In this document: positions 1 through 8,966 of the stretch, in pieces | Numbering within the stretch: position 1 is the first letter of the stretch | How the letters are laid out: every line of letters begins with the position of its first letter | Origin: Pseudomonadota bacterium | GTDB lineage: Bacteria; Pseudomonadota; Gammaproteobacteria; JAADHS01 | NCBI GenBank assembly: GCA_021821045.1 | Contig: JAKACW010000047.1 | Coordinates: 1-34,048 of the forward strand | Length of the DNA stretch: 34,048 nt | Direction: 5' to 3' | Notes under the pieces: generated by a model | What the model saw: the letters and a program-made list of their open reading frames with translations, nothing else | Told to the model about the DNA's origin: nothing | Databases searched by the model: none | Made by a program: the position numbers and the translations under genes

Positions 1-1300
1 CCCGCTTGCCAAGATCAGTATCCCCACGCCAACCGTTCACCTGCGCCCAGCCGGTAATGCCCGCCTTGACCATGTGCTTCTTCATATACAACGGGATTTC
101 GTCTTTGAACTGATCCACAAAGATCGGGCGCTCGGGACGTGGTCCCACGATTGACATATCGCCCTTGAGAACATTTAGAAATTGCGGTAGCTCATCAAGA
201 CTCGTGCGCCGTAAAAACGCGCCGAAACGGGTGGCGCGGACCTCGCCTTTGCGGGCCCACACCGGGCCGGTCTCCGCTTCGACAGTCACCGGCATCGATC
301 GGAACTTCAGCATCATAAATCGCTTGTTGTTCCAGCTCACGCGTTCTTGTCGATAGAACACCGGGCCCGGCGAGCTGAGTTTTACGCCAATCGCAATGGC
401 CAACATGAGCGGACTGATCGCCGCCAAAATCAACAACGCAAGGAACCGATCCCCCAGATCCTTGATGAACCCGTTGACGCCCTGCAACGGCGACGCGCTC
501 AAATTGAGTATGGGCACACCGGCCACTTCGCCGATAGAGTGATTGACCAGGTTGAAAGCGAAAATATCGAGCACGTAACGAATTTCGACCGTATGGTGAC
601 GAAGTGCATGGAGGACCGCTTTGACTTTATCTTCCGCCTTCAGCGGATAGACCACCCAGACCTGATCCACTTCGTGGCCATCGATGTAGCGGCTAACGTC
701 GGCAATGGCTCCAAGGTACGGCAACTTGGGGTCGGACACCTCTCGCCGCGCCGGCGATCGATCGTCGAAGTAACCGAGGACGCGCAAACCGGTCCAGTTC
801 GCCTTGCTGATCTGATCGGCAATCTGAACGCCCCGCTCGCTCAGCCCAACGATGATGACGCTGCGTTGATTGTAGCCGCGGCTTCGGAGTACGCGCAGGA
901 CGACGCGCAGAAGGGCTCGAAAACCGGTGAGCAGAACCCAGCCTGCAATGAACCAACTGACTAGCCACTGCGGAAACAGCGGCAGACCGGCGCCGGAGAT
1001 TGCATAGACGCTGCCCAGCGCCGCAAACACGGCAAGCCAAGCGCCGCTTACCACGCGCAACTCCATCGCCGTGGACGTGCCGCGCCACGCGCGATAAAGC
1101 AAGAAATGATTAAAGAAAACGATGGTACAAACCAGGCCGAGAGCGATCTGCAATTTATATGAGTAACTTAACGTCCAGTTTCCCGACGTCCACCAGTAGG
1201 ATACCCAGCCGGCAACGCCGACGGCGATCAAGTCTAGCGACCGCATGATAAACAGTAGGAGGCTGGAGTGTTCTCTCAGTACACCTTCCCGCGCAATCAT
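1..1300 (-). CDS. Polyprenyl-phosphate sugar-1-phosphate transferase (WcaJ/EPS sugar transferase family), 3' end missing
   Basis: Integral membrane enzyme expected to start exopolysaccharide repeat synthesis by moving a sugar 1-phosphate from a UDP-sugar to undecaprenyl phosphate. The frame is open from ATG at 1298-1300 to the window edge, giving 433 residues; the C-terminal few dozen residues are outside. Hydrophobic segments fill roughly residues 7-110, a central Rossmann-like region follows, and a further helix lies near residue 300 (FLALLILAAISPLMLAIAI). The catalytic domain carries the hallmarks RRTSLDELPQ and GDMSIVGPRPE (Met at residue 382), then KAGITGWAQVNG. An AAGG lies directly before the ATG, so a slightly later Met (near 1252) is possible. 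It is separated from the main eps operon by a plus-strand lipoprotein gene, so it is probably its own transcription unit. The sugar is not predictable from sequence. Confidence 0.93.
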   Translation of the reverse strand, partial: MIAREGVLREHSSLLLFIMRSLDLIAVGVAGWVSYWWTSGNWTLSYSYKLQIALGLVCTIVFFNHFLLYRAWRGTSTAMELRVVSGAWLAVFAALGSVYAISGAGLPLFPQWLVSWFIAGWVLLTGFRALLRVVLRVLRSRGYNQRSVIIVGLSERGVQIADQISKANWTGLRVLGYFDDRSPARREVSDPKLPYLGAIADVSRYIDGHEVDQVWVVYPLKAEDKVKAVLHALRHHTVEIRYVLDIFAFNLVNHSIGEVAGVPILNLSASPLQGVNGFIKDLGDRFLALLILAAISPLMLAIAIGVKLSSPGPVFYRQERVSWNNKRFMMLKFRSMPVTVEAETGPVWARKGEVRATRFGAFLRRTSLDELPQFLNVLKGDMSIVGPRPERPIFVDQFKDEIPLYMKKHMVKAGITGWAQVNGWRGDTDLGKR

Positions 1301-1633
1301 CCTTGTTATCCCGGTTGGTTTGCGACTTGTCTCCGCCTGTCCCGTTAACTGCGTCGAGAAAAGGCGGTGCCCGTAACAGCATCCTGCATGGTTTATGTAA
1401 GGATCCGCTCACGGGTTCCGTGTGAGGGTGATGGTCGTCGTGATTGCAGCAAACCGCCCGCAACCACCACGAGGGCATAAGAATAGCGTGGAACAACGAA
1501 GCCACAATACGTGAAAACCCGAGGCCGGAGGAAGGTCGGTCGGTCGCGCGGCAATGTCGCGTCGAATTCGTATATCCTCCACCGCTCGCCGTCACATAGA
1601 CTACCGTAGCGATTGGTTGAGTAGGATCTCACC
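1301..1633. other. Divergent intergenic region
   Basis: This 333-base stretch lies between the sugar transferase (minus) and the lipoprotein (plus) and must hold both start regions. I see no convincing coding sequence: short frames here overlap the neighbours out of frame. A weak imperfect hairpin (CTCA-CGG / CCG-TGTGAG, near 1409-1425) and a TATTCT-like minus-strand -10 near 1482 are present, but neither is strong enough to annotate alone. Confidence 0.5.
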
Positions 1634-2962
1634 GTGGTCAGTCTTGGATCGACACGACGTGCCCCCAAAAAACTGCGGCATTTTGGCTGCGTGTTGCTGT
1701 TGTGCCTTGCCGCAGGTTGTGGTGGGCAAGGCAAAACAGGCGATTCGCCCGCGGACGATGCCGTTCGGACCGCCCCGTCGCCCCACGGCGCAGGCCCGGC
1801 CACCTTAAACGGTGCGATCGTCAAAGGTCCGCTGCGCGGAGCAAAAATCACCGTACACCGTGTCGATACCGATCAGATCCTGTACTACGACCCCGCCAAT
1901 GTCGATACAGCAGCGACATCCGACGATAGGGGTGCATTTCTCGATCTGAGACTCACGGCGCCCGTCTCCGCGCCTCTCGTACTCGTCGCCGATACAACGG
2001 CCAGCACCGACGTCTCCACAGGCGTTCGTCCCGTGCTTGACCAACTTGTGGCACTGATTACTAACGAGCACATCGCGCAAGCTTTGCCGGTATATGCCAC
2101 GCCTCTGACGACGTTGGCGTTTCAACTCGCCAAGCTCGATCCGCAATCGCGCCGCTCGCCGCAAGCGTTTCAGGCCGCTTACCTCGATGCCGGCCGAAGG
2201 GTTGCCCATACGTTTCCCTTGCTGGACGAGTCGGGTATCGATATTTTGAACGATCCACCTGTACCGACACCGGCGACGACAACGGCGACGGCCCAACAGC
2301 GCGTATTGCGGCACCGGCTAATCATCGAGGCATTTGCCGACGTTCTAACGGAAACGGGCGCGCGGTCGCAGGCGGTCGGGCTGATCGCATCTACTCCCGC
2401 CGACATCCTGTCAGCCGTCGCCCTGGACGTGCACAGCGACGGCGTCCTCAACGGCTATGCGGCAAAACGTCGCATACCCACGGTGGTTCCCGACCTGTTC
2501 GCGCGCTCCGTGGCGACTCTGAAGCTGCCCGCCACTACGATTCCGCTCAGTTCGCTTCCGCTTTACATCGACCGCGAATCGCGATGGGTCGGTGCGCCGT
2601 CCCTTACACCCTATGCGCGCTGGAATCTCGATGTGACCGGTCCGCTGGCCGTGGTACACCCGCCAGCAGTGCCACCGGACGACCCGCTGAACACATCGGC
2701 GATCCAATCCTGGACATTGCGCTGGCCGGCGACGGGCGACCCTGTGACCGGTTATGTCATCTACTTTGGCGCCGCGCCCGATGCCGTATTCACGGAAGTG
2801 CTGTGGTCGAAAAAGCGCAGCGGCACGACCGATTTCACCGCGTCATTTGATCCCGTGTTCGATTTCAATCTGCGGCCCGGCGATCAGGGTTGCTTCCGCA
2901 TCCGCAGCTATAACGATGCCGGACTCTCGCCCTTTTCGAGTACAGTGTGCGCGGTTCTATAA
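1634..2962 (+). CDS. Predicted lipoprotein with C-terminal fibronectin type III-like domain
   Basis: 442-residue protein starting at GTG 1634, with GGA in TAGGATCT about 8 bases upstream. The N-terminus is basic (RRAPKKLRH), then hydrophobic, ending in a lipobox LAAGC with Cys29, so export and lipidation are expected. Residues about 58-120 (LNGAIVKGPLRGAKITVHRV...) resemble a carboxypeptidase-regulatory-like beta-sandwich. The middle is alpha-helical with no recognised motif. The last about 90 residues (WTLRWPATGDPVTGYVIYFG... CFRIRSYNDAGLSPFSS) look like a fibronectin type III fold. It is the only plus-strand gene in the first 17 kb and sits between the sugar transferase and the GT genes, so a role with the polysaccharide at the cell surface is plausible, but this is inferred from position. 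Its 3' end is 23 bases from the convergent GT gene. Confidence 0.8.
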   Translation: MVSLGSTRRAPKKLRHFGCVLLLCLAAGCGGQGKTGDSPADDAVRTAPSPHGAGPATLNGAIVKGPLRGAKITVHRVDTDQILYYDPANVDTAATSDDRGAFLDLRLTAPVSAPLVLVADTTASTDVSTGVRPVLDQLVALITNEHIAQALPVYATPLTTLAFQLAKLDPQSRRSPQAFQAAYLDAGRRVAHTFPLLDESGIDILNDPPVPTPATTTATAQQRVLRHRLIIEAFADVLTETGARSQAVGLIASTPADILSAVALDVHSDGVLNGYAAKRRIPTVVPDLFARSVATLKLPATTIPLSSLPLYIDRESRWVGAPSLTPYARWNLDVTGPLAVVHPPAVPPDDPLNTSAIQSWTLRWPATGDPVTGYVIYFGAAPDAVFTEVLWSKKRSGTTDFTASFDPVFDFNLRPGDQGCFRIRSYNDAGLSPFSSTVCAVL

Positions 2963-2985
2963 CGCAGGCACTTGAAGACGCGTCG

Positions 2986-4149
2986 TCAAATCCCGCTCGT
3001 CTCACCGGCCCTAACGCCGGCAACCGCCGCGCCCCGACCAATGTTCTTCGGCACCGACGACGTCAAACCGTACAGCGCGGCCCATTCGGCAATGAAACGC
3101 CGTTCTGAGAAGCGGCTTCGTGCGTGAGTGGCGGCCTGGCGCCCGATTTCACTGCGCAACTCGGCATCGCGCACCAAACGCGCAAGCTGAGTGACGCCGT
3201 CCTGTTCATTCTTGAAAACGAAGCCTGTCGCGCCGTGTGTCACAGTGTCCCGGTTTCCCACCACATCGGAAACCACGACCGGCAACCCCATCATCATGGC
3301 TTCAATGACGGAGATGGGCATGCCTTCCCAACGGGAGGTCTGCAGGTAGATGTCGCCGGCGGCAATTTCTCTTAGCGCCTGCTGCCGAGGCAACCAACCC
3401 GTCACCCTGACCCGGCTGCCCAACTCGGACGCGAGCTGTTCTTGCCCCGCGGCGGTGGTTCCGACCCACACAAACTCGGCGTCCACGCCGTCAAATGCCG
3501 CGGCCATCTTGGCGAAGAGTCCAGGATTCTTCTGGTATGAGATGCGCCCGGCTGTTACCACACGCACCGGCAGGCGTCGGGAATACTCGGCCTTCGGAAG
3601 ATCAAAATCGGCGATCGCATTCTCGACGACCGCGATTCGCCGTCGCCCGAGCTTGTCCCGCGCCACGTCGCCTTCTCCCTCGGAGCATCCGACCACGGTG
3701 CCGCCACAGACATACGCCAGTCTCTCCAAACTCAAATAAGCGAACCGCTCGCCCTTGCCGAGGTTCTCCTGCAAAAAGGAAAACCCGTGGGGCGAGTAAA
3801 ACAGCCGCCCTTGCTGACCCAGGAGTCGTGCCACGCGCCACGCCAAGCGGCCCAGAAAACCCGCCTTCGACGAGTGAAGATGGACGACGTCGGGCTTGAG
3901 CTGCCGCATGAGGCGAAATATCGCAGCGATGCCTTTGAGGTCTTTACGCAGATCGAGACCGCGCGCCAGATCCAGTTCGTGGAAGTGGACGCCCTCGTCG
4001 AATCCGCACGCGAAATCCGCCGGGGTCTCCAGGCGTCTGGAGAAGGCGATGTGAACGTCGGCATCGAGCTGCCGTGCCCCGTTCGCCAACAGCTCGACAA
4101 CATTCAGTACGCCTGTTGCGAAACTCTCGACAATATGCAGTACACGCAC
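2986..4149 (-). CDS. Glycosyltransferase family 4 (GT-B fold)
   Basis: Cytoplasmic GT4 enzyme expected to add one sugar to the lipid-linked repeat unit. I chose GTG 4147-4149 (MRVLHIVESF..., 387 residues): GAGGAG lies 9 bases upstream, while a TTG two codons earlier would touch the preceding stop codon. The N-terminal half has a typical GT4 opening and LKPDVVHLHSSKAGFLGRL. The C-terminal half has VTAGRISYQKNPGLF and the EGMPISVIEAMMMGLPVV segment, the EX7E motif that binds the nucleotide sugar. The SD lies inside the 3' end of the upstream GT4 gene, so translation is probably coupled. It appears to be the last gene of the eps operon. Donor and acceptor are unknown. Confidence 0.92.
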   Translation of the reverse strand: MRVLHIVESFATGVLNVVELLANGARQLDADVHIAFSRRLETPADFACGFDEGVHFHELDLARGLDLRKDLKGIAAIFRLMRQLKPDVVHLHSSKAGFLGRLAWRVARLLGQQGRLFYSPHGFSFLQENLGKGERFAYLSLERLAYVCGGTVVGCSEGEGDVARDKLGRRRIAVVENAIADFDLPKAEYSRRLPVRVVTAGRISYQKNPGLFAKMAAAFDGVDAEFVWVGTTAAGQEQLASELGSRVRVTGWLPRQQALREIAAGDIYLQTSRWEGMPISVIEAMMMGLPVVVSDVVGNRDTVTHGATGFVFKNEQDGVTQLARLVRDAELRSEIGRQAATHARSRFSERRFIAEWAALYGLTSSVPKNIGRGAAVAGVRAGETSGI

Positions 4150-4155
4150 CGGCAA

Positions 4156-5283
4156 CTACTCCTCCACCGAAGACAATACTGCCGCTCGCTTCTGACCGAG
4201 TTCTACGGCAACCTCTTCCGCCACATTGAGCAACGCCAGAGCGCTGCGCTTCCACGTGTACGCATCGGCCCGCGACTTGCCGGCCTGTGCCAACGCGTCC
4301 CTTAGACCCGGATCGGCCACCAGTCGGCGGATAGATGCCGCAATTTCGTCAGGGCGTTCCGGATCACAATAGAGCGCCGCGTCACCGCAGACTTCCGGCA
4401 TGGAGGCGCGCCTGGAGACGATCACGGGGCATCCCAACGCCATCGCTTCCAGTGGCGGAAGCCCGAAGCCTTCGTAGAAAGACGGGTAGATGAATGCGGT
4501 GGCGCTCTCGTACAGCGCGCGCAATTGCGCGTCCGAAACGTAGCCCAGATGAATGACGCGATCGGGCAACGCCTGGCCGCCGCGAAATACCCGCGGGTCC
4601 GTGCCGCCTGCCACGACCACTTTGCAGTCAATGCCGTCGAGCAAGTCAACCGCCTTGACGACCGCTTGGAAATTCTTGTTGGGGTTGACGCTGCTGACGG
4701 CGAGAACGAACCGCTGGCCGCGAAGCCCATGGCGTTCGATGAGGCTCGGGTCCGCCGGTACCTGCAAGACGTGTTCTTTGCCTTCCGGTATAACGCGCAG
4801 CTTTTCCTCTTTAACCCCGCAATAGCGCATCAGCTCCCGCTTCGAGAATTCGCTCACGGTAAGAACTCTGTGAGATCGGCGCGCCAGCAGCGGCATGAGA
4901 ATCTTGTACCACAGCCTGAACGTCCTGGAGAATGCAAACGGCACGCCGTAAACGGAAGCATCGTGCATAACGACAAGTTGACGCTTTGCAGCAAGCGATC
5001 CGATTTGGCACAGGCTGACCAAGAGATCGCCACCGACGGCCAAGGGAAGATCCCATTGCTCCCACGCGTGCCCGGTTCGCTTCCCCACCACGTCGACTGC
5101 GATGTTCTTCAAATCGGGAACGGCAGAAACGTTCTTGGGGATAAGCAGCCGCGCATCCTTAAACACGCCGCGATGACGATCTTTGGACAACAACTCGTCC
5201 AGCGCCTTGGTTACCTCCAGCGCAAACCGCTGCACCCCGGTGATCCGCTGGCTCAAAAAGCGGCCATTGATTAGAAGTTGCAT
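4156..5283 (-). CDS. Glycosyltransferase family 4 (GT-B fold)
   Basis: Second GT4 enzyme of the operon, 376 residues from ATG 5281-5283 ([10 protein letters not shown]). A TTG six codons upstream directly follows the stop of the beta-helix gene and is less likely. The protein has N-terminal [18 protein letters not shown], typical of mannosyl/rhamnosyl-type GT4 enzymes, then [29 protein letters not shown] in the donor domain, and [20 protein letters not shown] with the EX7E motif, followed by [14 protein letters not shown]. This architecture is canonical and complete. The gene ends in GAGGAGTAG, which also gives the ribosome binding site of the next GT4 gene. A mannosyltransferase is a reasonable guess by similarity, but the sugar cannot be read from sequence. 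Confidence 0.93.
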   Translation of the reverse strand: MQLLINGRFLSQRITGVQRFALEVTKALDELLSKDRHRGVFKDARLLIPKNVSAVPDLKNIAVDVVGKRTGHAWEQWDLPLAVGGDLLVSLCQIGSLAAKRQLVVMHDASVYGVPFAFSRTFRLWYKILMPLLARRSHRVLTVSEFSKRELMRYCGVKEEKLRVIPEGKEHVLQVPADPSLIERHGLRGQRFVLAVSSVNPNKNFQAVVKAVDLLDGIDCKVVVAGGTDPRVFRGGQALPDRVIHLGYVSDAQLRALYESATAFIYPSFYEGFGLPPLEAMALGCPVIVSRRASMPEVCGDAALYCDPERPDEIAASIRRLVADPGLRDALAQAGKSRADAYTWKRSALALLNVAEEVAVELGQKRAAVLSSVEE

Positions 5284-5301
5284 CGGTATGATTCTTTTCA
5301 A

Positions 5302-6735
5302 TTACCCTGGCAGGATTTCCGCTGCCGCGGGCGCGGCCGGCGTCTGCATGCGTACCGGCGCGGGAAACGTCAGCCCCGGAGTACTGCTATTTTCGATCCG
5401 CACTCCCTGACCATCCACCGTGGAGAACAGAACGCCCGTCACCGTGCCGCGCTGGCCCGGCCCCGCACCGATAATGTTGCCCAATGTAGAAGCACGCGTA
5501 TCAACCACGACCAAACGATTGGCGCTGATCTGACCATTGCCGTCGAACCAGATGGCGCGCGGCAGATCGAAACTGGCCGCCGAATCGACGACAGTCACGT
5601 CATCCAGCCTGACGTTGGGCGTATTGGCGATGTAAACACCGTAACGCGGCGCGCCCTCGATTCTCATTCCGTTAATGGTGACATCGGCCGCGCGAATCTC
5701 CGCGCCGGAGTTTCTACGCGTGCCGGATATTTTTATGTCGCGCAGGACGATCCGTCCTTGGGGCGAGGAGACCGACAGCCCCCGGTCTTCGCTGTCGACG
5801 ATATCGAGATTGTCGAACGTTACGGCGCCGGTTGTATCAATCTCGGCGCCGTAGCGATTACCCTTGGTTGGCGTTACGACGCCGCTGCGCTCGATACGCC
5901 CGTTGGCAAAAATGACATTGTCGGGAACCCGGGTGTTGTAGGACGCATCATAAGCGCAAAGTACCCCCGAGGACGCCGTGTCGTAAACGGAAAAGTCCCG
6001 GACTTCGACATTGGACTGACCGACGACGGTGATGCCGCGCGCCTTCGATGCCTGGACGGTGATGTTTCGCGCGACGCCGCCCGTATTGTTGGCGCCGGTC
6101 GCGTAATTTACAAAGGCCACGCCATCGTCACCGGTGTTCGTCGTGCGGCTGTTTTCCACGACGGGCGAGTCGCAATTGGCAAAATGAATGCCGTCGGCCA
6201 GCGTATTGCTCACCACCGCGCCGATCACCTGGGGCCTAATGCAGTGATAAAAAATGATGCCGGCCGAATTGCTGCTATCAATGATGGGACTTTCCAGATG
6301 GGGATCCAAGGCGTCCTGAAACTCGATTCCGCCGCCCGCAAGCAGACGGGTGACGGGCACATCGCGCCAACCCGCGCGATAGTTCAGTATTTGGGCGTTG
6401 GCACCCCCGCTAAAGGTCAAACCCGGCCGAGTTCGATCGGCGAAGCGCAACATTGCGCCGACTTCGAACAGAATCGTTCCGCTGAAATCTCGAATGGTCA
6501 GCGGATTGCCGATCAAGTAGGTGCCCGCCGGCACTCTGAGGACGCTGTCCCGCAAGTCGTTGCAGGCGGCCAACAGAGCCGGGCCGTCATCGGTCGTCCC
6601 ATCGCCCACGGCCCCATAGGCCGTGATGCTGTCCCCAATCTGGGGCGTTACAGTCTGCGCCGCCGGTCGCCGCATGCCTAACACAAGCAAGCCGCCCGCC
6701 GCGGCGCAAAACGACACGAATGCGCGACGTTTCAT
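5302..6735 (-). CDS. Tat-exported right-handed parallel beta-helix protein (pectate lyase-like fold)
   Basis: 477-residue exported protein. The N-terminus KRRAFVSF followed by a short hydrophobic stretch and AAQ at about residue 27 fits a twin-arginine signal. Next comes SITAYGAVGDGTTDDGPALLAAC, the usual opening of pectate-lyase-3/GH28-like beta-helix proteins, and then many short strand repeats (e.g. VENSRTTNTGDDGVAF, IVDSEDRGLSVSS). This fold is used by polysaccharide lyases, hydrolases and epimerases. Its ATG overlaps the stop of the Wzy-like gene (ATGA), so it is co-translated with the polymerase, which suggests it modifies or trims the exopolysaccharide in the periplasm. I cannot assign catalytic residues with certainty. 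It may match a described family of Tat-translocated beta-helix repeat proteins. Confidence 0.87.
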   Translation of the reverse strand: MKRRAFVSFCAAAGGLLVLGMRRPAAQTVTPQIGDSITAYGAVGDGTTDDGPALLAACNDLRDSVLRVPAGTYLIGNPLTIRDFSGTILFEVGAMLRFADRTRPGLTFSGGANAQILNYRAGWRDVPVTRLLAGGGIEFQDALDPHLESPIIDSSNSAGIIFYHCIRPQVIGAVVSNTLADGIHFANCDSPVVENSRTTNTGDDGVAFVNYATGANNTGGVARNITVQASKARGITVVGQSNVEVRDFSVYDTASSGVLCAYDASYNTRVPDNVIFANGRIERSGVVTPTKGNRYGAEIDTTGAVTFDNLDIVDSEDRGLSVSSPQGRIVLRDIKISGTRRNSGAEIRAADVTINGMRIEGAPRYGVYIANTPNVRLDDVTVVDSAASFDLPRAIWFDGNGQISANRLVVVDTRASTLGNIIGAGPGQRGTVTGVLFSTVDGQGVRIENSSTPGLTFPAPVRMQTPAAPAAAEILPG

Positions 6736-8033
6736 AGCCCATCTCCCGTCACCGCGTTGCGGTTGGTTTTCATCCTTTTCCAGTCAGGGCGCCGTTGCGA
6801 CAACAACCACACTCCCGTCAACGTCCCGACCACCACCAAGAAGAATCTCGATTCCGTGACATAAAGAACGCGCATCAATTCAAGAATGGAAACGAAAATC
6901 GCCGGATAGAGGAAACGTCCGATCCCACGCTGTTCGACAAATTGAACATACAACACGCCGATGACACAGCCGTATATCCAGGCGAAAAGCAACGCCCCTA
7001 CGATGCCAAGATCGAAGAAAACCGTGAAAATGCCCGACATGTTGTTGAATTCCGGATCGGCATACTGGGCGAGAAAGGCCGGCGAGTGCGGCGGCGCCAA
7101 TTCGAGGATATGGGCCGCGATGCCGCCGAGCAGCGGCGTCTTGTATAGCCAGCCCAACACGTTCTGGTAGTCATTGGCCGGCCAAGACATCGTGGCCAGC
7201 AGGCCTGCGCCGTTGTTTAAGGCGGTGTAATAGTAAGTCGTGACCCGTGAAATCACGAATGGCCAGAACTCGTAGCGATCTTGATAAAACGTCCACGAGC
7301 GGAAGGCCTCGGTGACAGCGAAATATCCAAGCAGCGCGCCCACACCAAGAAAAGGCGCCCAGGTAACGACGCCTCCCATGAACTTTCGCCTGTGCAAAAT
7401 CCCCGAGGCGACGGCAATCACGGCCACCGGAATAACGACCTCGATCAGTGCCAGACGCTCGCCCCACACAAAAACCCTAAATACGGTCAACGCCATAAGC
7501 GCCGCCGCCATGAGGTGATGACGCCGCGACAACGCCTGATCAGATCGCCACCATGCATCAAAATAGAACACGAAAAACACGATGCCCAATTGAGTAAATG
7601 ACGTGATACCGGGAATGTTGCCGTGCTCGGAACGCGTTACGAAAATATTGGCTTCACCGGTAAATATTTGCAGGAGATACCACGGCCGCAGCAACAGCTC
7701 GTGAAACCAGATGATATACGCGCCAATGGCAATCATGCCGACGACGTCCAAGAACGGCACCGGCGTGCCCTCCGCGGGAACACTGGCTTGGGTGTTGCGC
7801 CTTCTCAAGAGCAAGCCATTGGAGACGCCGACGGCGAACACACTGATATAGGCAAGACCCAACAGGAAATAATCCATCGTAAAAAAGGTCGCTCCGCGCA
7901 ACAGCAAGCTGTCCTGGCCCAACAGCAGCGGCGCGCAAAACACCAGCAAATAAACGGGCAGCACGAAGCCGAGCACCAACCACAGAGGATTGGTCCACCA
8001 CACTTCGGTCGTTTTGTTCACATTGCCAGCCAT
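6732..8033 (-). CDS. Wzy-like oligosaccharide repeat-unit polymerase (multi-pass membrane protein)
   Basis: 433-residue inner-membrane protein. I chose ATG 8031-8033 (MAGNVNKTTEVWW), 8 bases after the upstream GT stop; a longer version would run across that GT gene. About 11-12 hydrophobic helices are visible, starting at LWLVLGFVLPVYLLVFCAPLL. A large loop late in the protein has HILELAPPHSPAFLAQYADPEFNNMSGIF followed by FFDLGIVGALLFAWIYGCVIG. That layout is typical of O-antigen/oligosaccharide repeat-unit polymerases, which join flipped lipid-linked units in the periplasm. Position among GTs, a flippase and chain-length genes supports the call. Sequence conservation in Wzy proteins is poor, so the assignment rests on topology and context. 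Confidence 0.82.
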   Translation of the reverse strand: MAGNVNKTTEVWWTNPLWLVLGFVLPVYLLVFCAPLLLGQDSLLLRGATFFTMDYFLLGLAYISVFAVGVSNGLLLRRRNTQASVPAEGTPVPFLDVVGMIAIGAYIIWFHELLLRPWYLLQIFTGEANIFVTRSEHGNIPGITSFTQLGIVFFVFYFDAWWRSDQALSRRHHLMAAALMALTVFRVFVWGERLALIEVVIPVAVIAVASGILHRRKFMGGVVTWAPFLGVGALLGYFAVTEAFRSWTFYQDRYEFWPFVISRVTTYYYTALNNGAGLLATMSWPANDYQNVLGWLYKTPLLGGIAAHILELAPPHSPAFLAQYADPEFNNMSGIFTVFFDLGIVGALLFAWIYGCVIGVLYVQFVEQRGIGRFLYPAIFVSILELMRVLYVTESRFFLVVVGTLTGVWLLSQRRPDWKRMKTNRNAVTGDGL

Positions 8034-8041
8034 TTGCCAGA

Positions 8042-8890
8042 TCAACCTATCGCCGCGGTGAGGCCTTTTATCCGACCCAGGGCGCGCGCCAGGTAAAACT
8101 GCGATTCGGCGATACGCCCTTTCGCGGCAGCCAAACAGGCGCCACCGATCGGCCGCAACACCGCTCGTCCCCGATACCACAACGGATAGCGATGTTTACG
8201 GAGCACCCGGCCCATCCCGCACCCATAGAGAAACCCTTTGTGCCGCGACTTTTCATCGAATAGGAGGCCCGTCTCGGGATGGTGCACCACGTGCTCGGGC
8301 AGATACTCCAACGCCGCCCCGGCTTCGACGGCCCGGATAAGGTAGTCGGTCTCCTCGCCCGAGCCGAACTCGGTCCCCGACCCCACGCCGAGGGACTCGT
8401 CAAACTCACCGATTCGCCGCACCACCTCCCCGCGCAAAAAAATCGTGTAGGAGATGCCCTGCGCCCACACCGCCATCCGATCGACACGCGATCGATCGCA
8501 CGCGAAACGTCCCTGCGTAGTCCGCCCTGCCTCGTCGACCGATCTGCCGGTGATGCCGTCCACGAACGGATTGGCCAAAAGGAAATCGGCGACGGCACGC
8601 AAACAATCCGGCGGGTACCAGCAATCGTCATCGGGAAACGCGACCACGTCGCCGGTGACGTGACGCAGTCCAAGATTACGTGCCCGCGATAGTCCTCGCT
8701 GTGTCGAGCGCAGATGAAGCACCTTCAACGCCGGCTCGAAATCCGCCAACAGCGGCGCCAATCGTTCATCCCCATTCTGGTCGACGACAATTAACTCGCA
8801 ATCCTTATATGACTGGCTGCGCAGCGATGCGAGAAAGCGTTTCAGCTCTTCGACGCGGTCGACCGTTGCCAGAACCAATGAAAACCGCAT
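8042..8890 (-). CDS. Glycosyltransferase family 2 (GT-A fold)
   Basis: 282-residue cytoplasmic enzyme starting at ATG 8888-8890, with GGAGAGG just upstream. Domain order is canonical for GT2: MRFSLVLATVDRVEELKRFL at the N-terminus, ELIVVDQNGD, then LSRARNLGL and the metal/nucleotide-binding DDD of VAFPDDDCWYP near residue 90. GSGEETDYLIRAVEAG in the acceptor half holds the likely catalytic acidic residues. It closely resembles GT2 enzymes that add a sugar to lipid-linked EPS intermediates. It lies between a second GT2 gene (76 bases upstream) and the polymerase gene (8 bases downstream). The sugar specificity is unknown. Confidence 0.92.
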   Translation of the reverse strand: MRFSLVLATVDRVEELKRFLASLRSQSYKDCELIVVDQNGDERLAPLLADFEPALKVLHLRSTQRGLSRARNLGLRHVTGDVVAFPDDDCWYPPDCLRAVADFLLANPFVDGITGRSVDEAGRTTQGRFACDRSRVDRMAVWAQGISYTIFLRGEVVRRIGEFDESLGVGSGTEFGSGEETDYLIRAVEAGAALEYLPEHVVHHPETGLLFDEKSRHKGFLYGCGMGRVLRKHRYPLWYRGRAVLRPIGGACLAAAKGRIAESQFYLARALGRIKGLTAAIG

Positions 8891-8966
8891 AACCTCTCCA
8901 CATAACCGAATTATTGTTGATTTCGTTGCCCGTTGCGTACGCAGAATCCCGCGCCGACGCAGCCGC

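Noticed and set aside
5278-6681. Long plus-strand open frame (467 codons) opposite the beta-helix gene
   Set aside because: It is the antisense shadow of a GC-rich gene with signal peptide and clear family features on the minus strand; its translation has no recognisable domain.
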